This document shows, piece by piece, positions 44,748 through 56,428 of a DNA stretch of 64,000 nt (the first letter of the stretch is position 1; each line of letters starts with the position of its first letter). The DNA is from Cycas panzhihuaensis (Eukaryota > Cycadophyta). Below the pieces are notes generated by a model. That model saw only the letters and a list, made by a program, of their open reading frames with translations, searched no databases and was not told where the DNA came from. The stretch is taken from contig CM041465.1 in assembly GCA_023213395.1 (NCBI GenBank), positions 118,737,741-118,801,740 of the forward strand, written 5' to 3'. A program made the position numbers and the translations under genes.

Positions 44748-44916
44748 CTAGTGACCATACTGGAGAATTGCCAATAGGGAACTAGTTTTGCTTCCCCTTT
44801 TTGTTGGTGTTCTTACCTTTAGGTAGCCTTCTTATCTTGCTTTTCAGTTGGGCAACCCCTAACATATTTGTTTCATACTCCTTTCGCTTTCTTCTAACAA
44901 TGCTTGCAAAGGCATT
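44748..44916 (+). promoter_or_regulatory. Gypsy copy C: primer-binding site and leader
   Basis: CTAGTGACCATACTGGAGAA follows the LTR and aligns with the Asp-type PBS of copy B, but is more decayed. The leader is otherwise plain. Confidence 0.5.
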
Positions 44917-47150
44917 GCATGCGATGTTTCTCATGTCACTTGCGAGGTATGTCACCATTGTTAGAAGACCCATCGCCTTATTCCCTTCTGTCATTGGATC
45001 CCAATTCAACAATGGAAGGTTACTAGTCTGATTGGGCTTACCACACCCTGGTCTCAAAAACTCAAGAGTTTCTCACATCCATTCTCGGATCCACCCATGA
45101 GGGTGACAATCCCATCTATTATCTGGGTGACCCATTTCACCCTTCTAACCTTCAACCATCTGCTTATGCAGTAGAAGACTCGCCTCCTCATGAGACTCAC
45201 CATTCTATTGGTGAATCTTATGAGGAATGCCCTAAGGGGTCCCTGATATTTGAGATCCCATCGACCTCGTATGGCTATGAGGATACCCCTCCTGCTGACA
45301 TGGTTGAAGCGCTTAGCAAGTACTTTCGAGCAACTCGCCCTCAACCACGTCCCAGGTGGTTTGAAGAAGTTCTGCATGGTATAGCATCTTCTTCATCTGC
45401 ACTTATGCCTCCTATAACAAATGACCCTTCTACTCGTGCGTATTTGTCCCATGCCGTATCTACACTAGGTCCCAGGACAAGTATTGCACCATCTATTCCT
45501 AGCCACGGTCCTGCTTCTTTAGGACCCATTCGCAGTGTGTCCTTTCCCCAACTTAGGGTTAGCATGCCATTCCCGAGTCAAACGAGTGTACCACCTTCCA
45601 ATGTGGCACATATGTTCCCTAGTAGGCCTAGAGGTCCTACTAATACTACTGCTACCAACTATGTAGGACCTGCTCCTATGTATGTCTAAAACCCATCTGG
45701 TGGTCCTTCCCTTTACTTGCCCCCAGGTTACACATCTCAACCTTGGGGATAGAGTAGGGGAAACTATCTTCCAACTTATGGGGTGGACCCGTTGCACCCA
45801 TATAGGGTTGCACCCCCCACGGGCGGCCCATATAGGCAGAATCTAGTTGCATACCCTTCGTTTCTGCCATCTAGCGTAAATCCTATTGCCATGCCTTTGC
45901 AAGGGAGTATGCCTCCCTTCTAAGACATTTATCCACAACCCCCCTTCTAGCAAGGGGCATTTCCCCAAGAAGGGATGGGTTTACCACCCTCATCCATTCC
46001 TATTTCTTCACTGTTCATCGATCCTTTGGCCCATGTAAGGACACATCCTTTCATGGACTATAAGTCGACGTCACTATCCGTTGAGGCGCTAAGGACTAAC
46101 CTGCTACCTCACCCTCCTGAAGTTCCCAAATTCGACGAAACTTCATCGCAAGACCTAGCCGAGCACGTGCATAGTTTCTCTATGGCATGCATAGATTACT
46201 GGGTTTACGACCACCTTCTAATGAAGTTATTTCTGTGATCCTTGCAAGGTGATGCCTTTAAATAGTTTTACCATCTCCCTGTCCACTCCATTTATTCATT
46301 CTAATAATTGGTGGATGAATTCATCAATTATTTTGATGTAGCCCATCCATTCGAGAGCAGAATGAAATCTCTCCTTTTGCTCAAACAAGATCATGATGAA
46401 ATGAATCATGACTTTGTGAGGTGATTCCATGATCTCCTTCACTCTACCAAGGCCACGTTGCCTAAGGAGTTGAAGTGAGATTTCTTCGTTAATGCACTTC
46501 GCCCCGAAGTGCATGTGGAAGTCCTCAAAATAGGGGCAACCACATGCGACTCCGCTATCACGAAGTGCTTAGCATTAGAGGCTATTGAGATCCAAGCCAG
46601 ACTCAAGAAACCTTTTAAGCCCTCATAACGTTGTGAGGCACCTCCCCCAGCGAAGGAAAGCAAACCTTCGCAACTTGCCAGGTCTACCTCTCATTCTACT
46701 GAGAGGACTTTAGACCCTCTTACTTCTGCTATATGCTCATTTGAGCACACGATGAAGGAGCTTAAACTCCAATCCCCTTCATCGTAGACCTCCCATAAAC
46801 CAATTCAACAAGCTTCTCGTGTTGTTCCCCCCAAAGGGGGTAACACCCAACCTTCTCAAGCGAGGAGAGTCGATCCTTCCCTTGAGAAGAGGTGGTGTTC
46901 CATCCATAGGGAATGTTTCCATGATGATTTGCATTATCGGGTGCAACACCCACGTGATACCCCACCATGCGATTCATCTCTTAGACAAGCATCGAGGCCC
47001 AATCTCGATCAACCCGTTCATAGGGATCCATTCCCCAAATATGGAGAGTGTGATCATAATGTTCAACAAAAAAACAACTGGAGTCAGGGTAGATCCTTCG
47101 ATTCTCGCCCTTCGCATGGTAGAGGGAAGGGTGCGTGAGGTTCATCATCC
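44917..47150 (+). pseudogene. gag: Gypsy copy C: gag
   Basis: Same protein as copy B. SDWAYHT and PIYYLGD lie in the N-terminal part, then a Ser/Pro-rich linker. The capsid core is at about 46000-46640: PHPPEVPKFDETSSQDL, FINYFDVAHPFESRMKSLL, FHDLLHSTKATLP, NALRPEVHVEVLK. The WCSIHRECFHDDLHY segment is near 46890. Stops sit mainly at former CAG/CAA/TGG codons (for example 46237, 46303-46308, 46423). Confidence 0.8.
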
Positions 47151-47439
47151 TCTTTACATTCCCCTAACCGTCATGCTCCTTTACCTTCATGATCCCGTAG
47201 CAAAGGAAAGAAGGTTATCCAATTACTTGAGACTACTCCGTTATATGGCTTAACCCAGTCCCAAGCCACTAAAGAGGCAGTCGGTGCCTCTTCATCTACA
47301 TCTCACCTTGATCCTCTTCTGAAACCCCATGCACTTCCCAAGACTATCCCCATATGCCCTGGCCGTTATGATTTTTGAAGGGCACTTACCCAACCTACTG
47401 CAAAGGGTAAGCCCTTCTCCATCGTTGACGAGCTCTACA

Positions 47440-48269
47440 CCATCACTGCAGGGATGTCCTTGATGGACGTCTTGAGAAGCTATCTTGAGCAACGCACTCT
47501 TCTTCTTGAAGCTCTTAGCCAACAAGATACTTCCATCCATGTGGTAGGTGCTACCTCCCATGGACCACCTGTCATCTCATTTGATACCAAAGATCTCCTG
47601 TCTCCCAGTACGTGGGAGAAGCTTTTATATTACCCATTCATTATTACCATTAACACTCTCAATTTTATCATAAAGAGGACCATTGTAGACAATGGCTCCT
47701 TGGTTAATGCTATGCCTGGGCGTATGCTCAAGGAGCTAGGTATAGTAGCTCTTGAGTCTATCCCTTGGAAATGCCAAGGGTATGACGGGACTGAGAAGTC
47801 CTGTTTAGGGATAGTCTCACTTTCCCTCACCTTAAGAGGGAAAATTATTTCTATCAAAGTTGTTATACTCAATATTGATGTGGAGTACAACCTCTTGTTA
47901 GGCGACCATGGCTCGACTAGATGGGAGCAATCTGCTCTACACAGTAGGGATAACTTAAATTTGTCCATGAAGGATAAGTTAAAGTTGTCGCCTGTGAGCC
48001 TATACTGTCTCACACCTCTCATCCAACCTACCAGGCTGTCTTCGATGATGATGATATCGATCCTAAGGAGGCCACCTCTTCCGTGGGACCTTTGTTTCAG
48101 GAGACTAACCTTCATCAGTCAAACCCTATGCCATGTCATGAGCCAAACCTAGTTAGGTTTATCCCTATTGGTGTAGGTGGTTACGGTTATTTAGCCATCA
48201 TGGGCGATTTCAAGTCAGATAGTGAGGGTTATGAGCCCTCTCCTCGGCGTGTCACCCCAGTTTCATGAG
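47440..48269 (+). pseudogene. Gypsy copy C: aspartic protease and linker
   Basis: Protease with TIVDNGSLVNAMPGRMLKEL (active-site Asp kept) and NIDVEYNLLLGDHG. An acidic linker follows (GDFKSDSEGYEPSP near 48210) corresponding to the start of the copy B linker. Frame shifts and a stop at 48268 end it. No RT sequence follows. Confidence 0.78.
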
Positions 48270-48659
48270 CACCTAGGGGAATATATCAATCAAATATTCC
48301 TGCTCCTCCTCATTCTACATTGGCTCCCAATCCGTTGGTCCTAGACCAACCCCTTATTTCACCTACTTCACCTCCTCGAGCGATTTCACGTAAGCACCCA
48401 CGTCGAAAAGCCACTCATAGAGGCACTTCTTCTTCACGCTCTAGATCCTTACCTTGGACTAGAGCCACTCCTACTCAGACGCAACCTTGCCACGTAATCC
48501 GTTGCGTGCTAGGTCTATTGCACTCATCTTGTTCCAACCATAGCGAGTTTATTGGTAGGCCTAGCCACATTGGGCCTACCCTTCATCACTTATCTCCTAT
48601 TCTGGGAGTGACTACCCCTACCCCTATGTGGTCTAAGCACACCTTTTTCTCTCTTTATG
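48270..48659 (+). other. Gypsy copy C: Pro/Ser/Arg-rich stretch at the pol deletion
   Basis: Open frame reading PPHSTLAPNPLVLDQPL and RKHPRRKATHRGTSSSRSRS. It has no counterpart I can align in copy B and ends right where the post-pol block starts. It may be linker sequence lost from copy B or material brought in with the deletion. Confidence 0.4.
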
Positions 48660-49013
48660 CTCTGAAATGAGCCTAAACTACCATCTTAAGTTCGTTCATG
48701 TTCCTCCCAGCCATGGGTGGAATGATGACTTAAGATGGTCTTCTTCATCTCCTTCTGGTTCCTCCCATGGAACCCATGTTCCCATTTCCTTTGGGACCTT
48801 GTCCTCCTGTTTGGGCATCTCCCAGTTAGAACGATACTCCAAAATGAGCCTAAACTACCATCTTAAATTGTTCTCATTTCTCCCAACCATGGGTTGAATG
48901 GCAATTTAAGGTGTCTTCTACATCTCTTCCTGGTTCCTCCCATGGAACCCATATTCCCATGTCCTTTGGGACTTTGTCCTCCTATTTGGGCATCCCCTAG
49001 CTAGGACGATGCT
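48660..49013 (+). repeat. 177-bp tandem duplication of the post-pol block
   Basis: Two diverged copies (48660-48836 and 48837-49013) of the segment beginning CTCTGAAATGAGCC / CTCCAAAATGAGCC and ending in the GACGAT region. Copies A and B have this segment only once (about 370-545 and 17775-17955). Confidence 0.8.
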
Positions 49014-49443
49014 TTGGAGTACCATTACTCCTCTCTCCTACCTACTGTTTCCTTCGCATATTCCGCTGTACTCCTCTGTGGACATACATGTCACTCTATT
49101 TCTAACCTCACACCTCTCTATCACCTCTACTTATGGTGGATGTGTGTGCTCCTGTTAGACATATAGCCATACATGGAAGGAAATATGTGCATCTTATAGC
49201 AAAATATTTACAACATAGAAAATAAAGCATACATGCTATCTACGACATGATATACATACCATCTCATGTCAAAATGGGGTTCCAATTACCCTATATATAT
49301 ATATATACATTAAAAATCATACATTACATCATACATATGAGAAGCCGGTGTCCTTGAAGGGGGGGTACAATCATGTGAGTCTATATATGACCCCCTAGAG
49401 GCCCGTGCTTTCCCCTGTCAAAATCATATATATATCCCCTATG
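49014..49443 (+). other. Gypsy copy C: post-pol spacer
   Basis: Non-coding, aligned with A and B. Short AT run at 49290-49308 and the conserved GACCCCCTAGAGGCCCGTGC block near 49388. Confidence 0.55.
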
Positions 49444-51381
49444 CTACTGCTGCCCCGCTCCTGGGGTACCACCTCCTGGCTTGTGTGATTCCTCTCCTGG
49501 GGACCACATTCCTCCGAGGCTCCTCCTGGGCCTCTGCGAGCTACCTGCCTCGCTTCGCTCATCGCGTGGTTGTCTCGGGGTTGTTGCTGCTGTATGAGTG
49601 TATATCCTTCTCCTACTTGACCTCGATGCCATCTGGTCCACTAGCTAATCGTATCGAGCCTGGATACGATCCCTCTCTTCTCAGAGTCCCTCCTCCATAC
49701 TTCAGAATCTCTCCTCTATCACTCTGAGTTGCTCCTCTAGCATCACTATTTGGACCATGCTCCCAGCATCTCTGCCTGCTCCTCCTAGTGCCTCTAGAGC
49801 CTGGACTCATCCACGTTGCTCGTCTCACTCGCTTCGCGCCTCATCGAGCTCTCGCTGCATTTGTCCCCTAAAAGCGATGTGCTCTTGGGACTCTATAGCC
49901 TAGATGTCTCTCACCCTCACCAACGGGGCGAATGCCTCCATGTGGACACCTGTCGATCTAAGCGCATCCTCTGCTTGGATCAGAGATTACCCCTCTACAT
50001 ATACCTGAGGGAACATCTCTCTCACCATAGCCTCTACGAGCCTCCTAACCTCCGTAGTACCTACTAATGCAACATGTCGTGTGTCAGTATATATCCCACT
50101 GCATACCATGATAAAATCAAATCAAATATCTACCTAGCTATCAAACGACTAAGGAAATAGTTAGGCCTCACCTACCATGGCTGTCAGCTCCTCTACTCAT
50201 GCGACATCCTCTCCTCCTGGCTCTCTGCTAGCTACGGGTACCTCATCCTTGGGTACCTCCTCTGCCTGGGCCTCTCTCCTCATAGGGACTAACTCAACTC
50301 TCGTCTCTCCAGATCTCCTTATGATCTGTAGCTTGTGGGCCCTAGTCACTGGCCCCCTGCTCTCCTCAGCTGCCCCTGACAGGCCTGCCTCTCCTCCGGT
50401 AGTCCCAGATGGTCTTGCTGCTCCTCTTATTGACCTCGATGGACCTGCCTCCCCTATAGGTCGTGATGGGCCAACCCCATCTCCTCCGTCAGTGCCGTCA
50501 TCATCGTCATTGTTATCTATGGGCACTCCTGCTCTGCCCGCCTCATCATCACTGTCCCACCTCATCGATCTGTATGGATCTACCACATAGTCTGTCATGG
50601 TGAGGAGGTCCAGCGATGTCATCTCTACTAATCTTCAAATGTGGGCCTGGTCCTCCATCCCCATGAGTTGAATCTGCCATCTGTGGACCATTGAAGCCCA
50701 CTTTACTATGGGGTGCGGTCCCCCCATTGGTGCCACCATCACGAAGTGATAAAAAAACTAGCATTGTAGCAACATGATGTATGATAATCCTCCTCTACCT
50801 ATCATCTTGATAGCGTCAAGCTGCGCGACGAGGTTCGCCACTATCAGGGTGGCCCAGTCCATCCTCTCGCCGGCTTCGCAGAGGTGCACTGCATCTATCC
50901 ATCCTCTGAGTATCTCTCTGTAGTTCTATTTCTGGGAAATTTAGAATAGAATGCACAGTGTGATTAGTTTCCTCACCTGAGGAATCCTCAACATTAGCAT
51001 AATCTAGAGAGGAACTCCTCTCCGCTCCCACCTGTCAGCCCCAGTGAAGAATGTGGCTGCCTCCCTATGTGCTGCCTTAGTGCTAGGCAGCGCTCCCAAT
51101 CTCACTGGCCTCCCAGTCGCCAGTAACCCCAGAATCTGTCGGATATCTCATGGTGTCACTGTCACATCAGCTACTTAAGGCAAGTGGAACACATGTCTCC
51201 TTCGATCCCAGTGTGACACTATGTCTACCAGTAACCTCTGATCGAATACGAACTGAGGTGTCTTCAGGGCCTTATATAGGCCACACCTCCGCAAAGTCTC
51301 CTTGTCCCTTCGGGACATCATCTCTATGTAGCTCAGCATAGCCATACTGACATTTTCACGGTTATCCACTGTAATAACTAC
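49444..51381 (-). pseudogene. Gypsy copy C: antisense PMD-like/coiled-coil gene
   Basis: Third copy of the antisense gene. The PMD-like exon runs from 51381: ITVDNRENVSMAMLSYIEMM, GLYKALKTPQFVF, LLVDIVSHWDRRRHVFHLP, then frame-broken remnants of the G-x-P-V part near 51100. Further on are GGPHPIVKWASMVHRWQ (about 50730) and DPYRSMRWDSDDEAGRA (about 50580). The intron at 50171-50061 leads into the second exon with TEVRRLVEAMVREMF and a C-terminal tail GGGTPGAGQQ ending at 49444. Several frame shifts. Kept although RT and integrase are lost. Confidence 0.65.
50061..50171 (-). other. Intron of antisense gene, copy C (111 bp)
   Basis: Minus strand: donor ATGGTAG|GTGAGGCC, acceptor TTGCATTAGTAG|GTACTACG. 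Same phase as in B. Confidence 0.65.
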
Positions 51382-51521
51382 CTGCCAACACCAAAAAATA
51401 ATCAAAGTCAGCTCCTAACAATCACCTATATTCCTGGCTGACTCTCAGCTTTCTCTATTTGAGATTTGGGGCCTTATGGCCCCTCATCTTCTTTTTTCTG
51501 CTTATCTGCCTTTGTACCATA

Positions 51522-51549
51522 CTAAACTTAGCAGTACTGCTAAGTTTAG
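51522..51549. promoter_or_regulatory. Perfect 28-bp palindrome
   Basis: CTAAACTTAGCAGT followed by its exact reverse complement. Imperfect versions lie at 3039-3065 and 20418-20445 in copies A and B, and related GTAAACTTAG…GAAGTTTAC blocks lie in the LTRs (27799-27826, 42673-42720). Could be a binding site for a dimeric protein. Confidence 0.6.
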
Positions 51550-52037
51550 CATGGGTCCCATGGTGATCAAGGGACCCCGTGGCAAAGATTGCGACACCAT
51601 GATCTTTGCCGCAGTATGAATGGCGACCCCCCCAAAAGGGGGGGTTTCTCACCAAAAAATCAAAAAAGAATTCTTGTGGTGGATCCCATGGGGTCCACCG
51701 GGACCAGGGCTCCCTAATGCCCAAGTCCCACCTCTTCCTGGGTCTAATTCAGACTCTGAGAGGCCTCTAATTACCCATAAGGAGCATACAAAACTACACA
51801 AAAACTATGAAAAAGTAATGAATTTTGAACTTTGAAATGGGGAGGGTTTTGTGAGATCCACTCATTGGATCTGGCCTAGTCGTCGCCATCTCATCTCGCT
51901 GGCTCTCACTGTGCTCCAATCCAATGGTCAGATCGTCCCCCACATGCCTCTGAAGTTGGACAGTACTCCGCTGCATAAGGAGATGGCTCTGGTTTCTAAC
52001 GAGAGCTGGTGAAAATGAATCCATTTTCTATTCGATT

Positions 52038-52049
52038 TCCTTATATAGG
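52038..52049 (-). promoter_or_regulatory. TATA box for antisense gene, copy C
   Basis: Minus strand CCTATATAAGGA, identical in A and B. Confidence 0.55.
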
Positions 52050-52572
52050 CAGGGGGCCCGACTGGCACTTCCTCTGTTTTTGACCTCGCAACAGTCGTTG
52101 GGACCGTCCCGTTTCCTTGATCACCTTTGCCTTCTGACCCTATCACTCGTTGTGCTCTATTGATGTCTTTTTTGCCCTCTCTTGTAAAGGCATTTATGGC
52201 AGCCCATTATTACGCCTTTTCTAGGGCCCTTCTGCCTCGTTTTGCACACCACTCCCATGCATGCTCGAGTTTATACTCGTTTGGCTCATTTCGCTGCCCT
52301 AGGCTCGTTTCTATAGCCCTTTTTCTCTCCTAGGGTCCCCAAAGGGAATGCTCCCTCGTTCAGGGGCATGTTTTACTTCCCAAAGCAACCTTTGGTGCTC
52401 CAAGGTGTCTTTTCTCTACCCACTCTTAGATGGTGGTTAGACTGCTTGCTCCCATCCTTGGTAACCTCATTGCTAGGTCCTCCTACCCTTCCCGGCCACT
52501 TATTACCTATTTTTTTGAGTATCCCTTTCATTTTGTCACTATTTACTTACTGTCAGGATTTAGTGTTCGCTC

Positions 52573-52996
52573 ATGTCCCTTTACATCTTTACTGACAGCG
52601 GAAGCTGCGGTAACCCTGGACCTTCTGCCACTGCTTGGATTATTCGCAGCCCTTCTGGATACGACTTCCTGTGTTCCAGGATCTTCCTTCCTAAGGCAAC
52701 CAATAATGAAGTCGAGTACATGGCCGTTATTGAAGCCCTTATCGATGCTCTCCATTTCCATCACGGGCCCATCGTATTGCTCTGCGATTCTCAGGTTGTA
52801 GTGTCCCATCTCACCTAGGTTTACCAGGTGCGATGCCCTTACCTGAGAGCCCTTGCTTTAGCCGCCAGGTCTCTCTTGGCCTGCTTTTTGTCAGTGGATA
52901 TTCAGCACATCCCTCAGGACCTCAATGCTGAGGTAGACAGCCTCATCCATCTTATCCTTGAGCGTCACCTCCCTCTCCTTGGTGACTACCTTTGAG
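52573..52996 (+). pseudogene. Gypsy copy C: stand-alone archaeal/plant-type RNase H (aRNH)
   Basis: MSLYIFTDSGSCGNPGP (first Asp), FLPKATNNEVEYMAVIEAL (Glu), IVLLCDSQVVVSHLT (Asp), then after one stop at 52817 the same frame continues RCPYLRALALAARSLLA, VDIQHIPQDLNAEVDSLIHL (last Asp). Ends near LPLLGDYL. With all four acidic residues visible and only one internal stop, this is the least damaged copy. It lies about 360 bp before the 3' LTR. Confidence 0.82.
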
Positions 52997-53355
52997 GCTT
53001 GCCTGGCCAGCCCGTGCCTGAGTCTCTGGTCGCTTTTAGTTCGATGTGCTCATTCAGTTTGTTGGACACCTTCCTATTACTCATTGTACTTCAGCAACGG
53101 GGGGCATCCCCTCCATCTGCTCTATTTGCTTGCAGGTCGATGTTTAGACGACGCGTAGGCAGTCCCTATATTATCCTTGTGTCCGTCTCCCTTGTCCACA
53201 TATTCTGCCATGACAGTCACTGACACTCTTGGTCCATATGCTATTCATGATTATTTTTATATATATGTATGCATGTGATACTGATGTTTCTGGTTGTCAG
53301 CATTTGCCATCATGTCACGCTTCCAAGTGGTAAGGCTCTGCTGCTAAGGGGGCAG
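52997..53355 (+). other. Gypsy copy C: 3' UTR and polypurine tract
   Basis: Non-coding. Ends in AAGGGGGCAG (53346-53355), the clearest polypurine tract of the family. Confidence 0.7.
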
Positions 53356-55950
53356 TGTTTCCTGGCTACCAGGAATGGACTTGAGATGCATCGACTTAGG
53401 TAAGCTCAGATATACATTCTCACTTCTCCCTGTTCTTGTTTGAAAGAGATTGTTTAGCATAGACTACTTGATATATGCTTGTCTACCTGCATTACTTCTT
53501 TGCCTGATCATAGTGCATGTGCTTATAGCACATTTTTAGCCTATGACAACTCACAATGGGGGCATTTCTCAGTGAATGCTATATCCCATATGGCATACAA
53601 CCACCCACTTTGTCTCCACGACCCCTCAGGATGCTTCAGCAATCATGTTTGCTCCTGTTATGACATTTTGCTCATGTTGCAGTCTCCTCCAAGTCTGATT
53701 AAATTCTTGGTTGAGACCCATTTCACTATTTTGACTACTTGCCCATCACTTGGGTATTCCCCCCAGTTGTTCCAGCCTTAATTTACTCTTAATATCAACT
53801 CTAAAGCCTTATTCCTGCTTATTTTTATTTATTTTTTACTTCTAGTCTAGTACCACTGTAAACTTAGCGGTACTGTGATCTTTGCCGCGGTATTGCAAAG
53901 TTTACCATGGGGTGACTGTTTGAATTTTTTTTTTAAAATCACACAATAGTTTCTACTTTTTTTGTGGAACTGCTGCATAGCAGCTACACATTCGCATCGC
54001 CCTGACATCCCCAACGTTCACCTGCAATGAGCAGGGGATAAAATAAGTAATCATCTTCATTTTCAAGGATCTTTTGGTTCATTTTTACATAAAAAAAGAA
54101 AATTACACAAACTTCTCCATAGGAATCTACTGCAAAGAGAGACACATAGCTGCTGGCTCAATTGCAGGGACCATTGCTACCCCTATTGCTCACCAACAGT
54201 AAGCTCTACATCTACTTGCAGGACTTCAAGGCTTTAAGGAGAATCATCTTCAAACTCTCCCAAAAGACAAGCTGCAAAGACTCTAAACTCACAGGATCAT
54301 CCTCACATTTCTCTCTTCTCTAAACCTACTACTTCAATCCACTGAACATTGGTTGTTTCCTGCTATTTTTCTAGCAAGTTCATGCTTGGTATCTTCACAA
54401 TAAGGTACCTTTCATATTTACTTTGTGGTTTCTGTTATTTCTTTATGTTTTTGTGGATAAACTCTTAGTTTACATGCCTTCCTATTGCTATACCTATTTG
54501 GCATCATTTTCTTATTTTTTGGTATAGTAGTGTTTTCCCAATAATCCTAACAAACCCACACTTAGGTGGCTTTTGCAGGGGGGCAACACAAAGATAATTT
54601 GAAGGAGGAAGGCGGGGTCCATCCCCCTTGCTGTCCTTCTCCCAAAGGGTTCCGTCCCTTATTCTCTTTCCCCTTGCCTTTGGTGCCTTCCTAGAAGTCT
54701 GGTTAGGGAGTTTGGGAGCTCATTTTCAGAGCTGAACCAATGTTGGTAGCCCATTACCACACTAGTTCTAGATTTTCGTTCATTGGTTTTGGGCATCGCA
54801 TAAGCCTTGAGACCGTTTCTTGTCGGTTAACAGTTTGTTACTCACCCAATCTGATGATTTGCTGTTCGTAGCATCTCGTTGTTTAGGTGTTTGCATACCT
54901 TTCAGCTGCCCTCTTCTTTCTCATTATTCATTGCCCTATGTCCTTACTGTGAGTCTGTTTCCCTTCCTGAGACTGAGTGGAGATTCTTTGTGGGTGAGTT
55001 AGCCATTCCGAGGCTATATTCTTTGCTTTCAGGTGTCATTTATGGTAACTGTTTGTGGGAGTTATGTTGCATGTTATTTAATTAAATGATAATTTATATA
55101 TGCTTAGCTTAGTTTGATTTAGTTTTATTTGAGTTTAGTATATATACTCGATCTATTTTGTGGCCCCTCTTCCGAGAGGGAGATACTCGTCTAGTTTACT
55201 TGTAGGGTCTTACATCGGTGGAGTCGCATGTGGAACAAAACCCATTGCAGGTTAGTTCTACATTTAGTGCTTTTTGTCATTTTCCATTGTTTGCTTTCTT
55301 GTTTTACTTTCACATGTATAAGGAGAGGTAAGTGAGCCCCTCTTCAGTTGCTAGCGGTAACCATTGCCGACCGATATCGCATGCACAACGAGTGGAGTGG
55401 GAAGGAGCGGGAAGCAAAGAGGTAGGTAGCACTCCATTTGGATGCCAGGTCCAGGTACTTTTCTTATCCCTGTGTATCTTCTTTATGCTATTGTCTTTTA
55501 TGCACATGTTTGCATAGTTAGAAACATATAAGGAATTGAAAGTCGAAAGGAACATATTTTTGCTTTGTATTTCTTTTATCTTGTGGTTAGTCCAGCACGT
55601 TTAGATAATTTACTTTGTGTTAGAACTACCCATACTTTACCCCTTTTTGCCAACCTATACCTAGATACCACACTTTACCAATATTCCCCATTTTTGTGTT
55701 GTCTTCTCACTTCCTTGAGAAGACGCAACATGCTAGGTTCTCTCCTCCTCTTCCCAGCCATCCGAGGGGTAGGAAGGCCTCACTTTGTGTGGCTACTTGG
55801 AAGTAACCAGGCACCTCTATAGTCATAAACCTGTACTCTGGCGCACAGATGCCCTACGAGGTGAAGTCCTTGCTGTTTAGCCTAGCTTAGCTTTGCATAA
55901 TCCATTCCTTTTGCTAAATGTAGGGATACCACCCCGTGGCAAGCATTTCA
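53356..55950 (+). repeat. Gypsy copy C 3' LTR
   Basis: 2595 bp, TGTTTCCTGG…GCATTTCA, followed by GTGAG. Start hairpin at 53359-53375. Confidence 0.88.
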
Positions 55951-56004
55951 GTGAGTAAATCTATTTTCTTCTTCACAAAAACTTCACAGATCAGCAATCG
56001 CCCA

Positions 56005-56015
56005 CTCTGATACCA
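56005..56015 (-). promoter_or_regulatory. Copia-3 primer-binding site
   Basis: Minus strand TGGTATCAGAG, two bases after the LTR end CCTACA. Confidence 0.85.
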
Positions 56016-56017
56016 AA

Positions 56018-56414
56018 TGTAGGAAAAAATATTTGTAGGAGAACAATACAGAACATATATTAAATAACTATAAATCAATATTGCATCAATATATCAATGT
56101 ATCATAATAATATCATAGTTGCATAAACATGAAGTCATTATGGGAAGTGAGCAATACAAAGTTTCCAAATGAGGGTAGTGTCTAAAGACACTAGGGTTGC
56201 ACACCCCTCAATATTTATAATTTAGAGGAGGAGGGAAACTCCTCAACCCTTGAATTCAAAATAATAATAAAATAATGTTAACTCAAATGAAACTAACTCA
56301 ACTTAACATAAATCAAAATTAAACTTACCTTAACTTACCTTGACATGTTGAGCATCACATATCTAAATTGAGGTTGATAAGGTATACAATCTTGGTTAGA
56401 AAGGTAAGAGTGGA
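56018..56414 (-). repeat. Copia-3 right (5') LTR, outer end truncated
   Basis: Aligned with 37984-38411 until GAGTGGA (56414). The last ~20 bp, including the TG end, are replaced by Copia-2 sequence. Confidence 0.78.
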
Positions 56415-56428
56415 CTTTTGATCAACTT

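Larger units (their letters stand above)
51382..52572. other. Gypsy copy C: 5' region of antisense gene and spacer before second RNase H
   Basis: Contains the intron acceptor TTGGCAG at 51382-51388 (minus), the perfect 28-bp palindrome at 51522-51549, and the conserved short minus frame from 52024 (MDSFSPALVRNQSH). The minus TATA box is at 52038-52049. A sense splice-acceptor candidate, ACTTACTGTCAG|GATTTAG, ends at 52556, just before the RNase H start. Confidence 0.5.
42170..55950 (+). mobile_element. Gypsy copy C: RT/integrase-less member of the Tat-like family
   Basis: 13.8 kb. LTRs at 42170-44747 and 53356-55950. Target-site duplication ATGAG (42165-42169) versus GTGAG (55951-55955), one transition apart. 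It has gag, protease, the antisense PMD-like gene, the second RNase H and a clean polypurine tract. RT, native RNase H and integrase are gone. By eye, about 12% difference over the first 205 bp of the LTRs, nearly all transitions, so it is older than the element at 13121. Confidence 0.88.
37984..56414 (-). mobile_element. Copia-3: gag-bearing LTR retrotransposon interrupted by gypsy C
   Basis: LTRs at 37984-38411 and 56018-56414, the latter missing about 20 bp at its outer end. Minus orientation: PBS TGGTATCAGAG (56015-56005) next to the right LTR, polypurine tract (minus TTAAGGGGGAGAA, about 38412-38424) next to the left one. The body has a copia gag but no pol. Gypsy C is inserted in its leader about 50 bp after the PBS. 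The outer target-site duplication could not be found because the right end is damaged. Confidence 0.75.
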
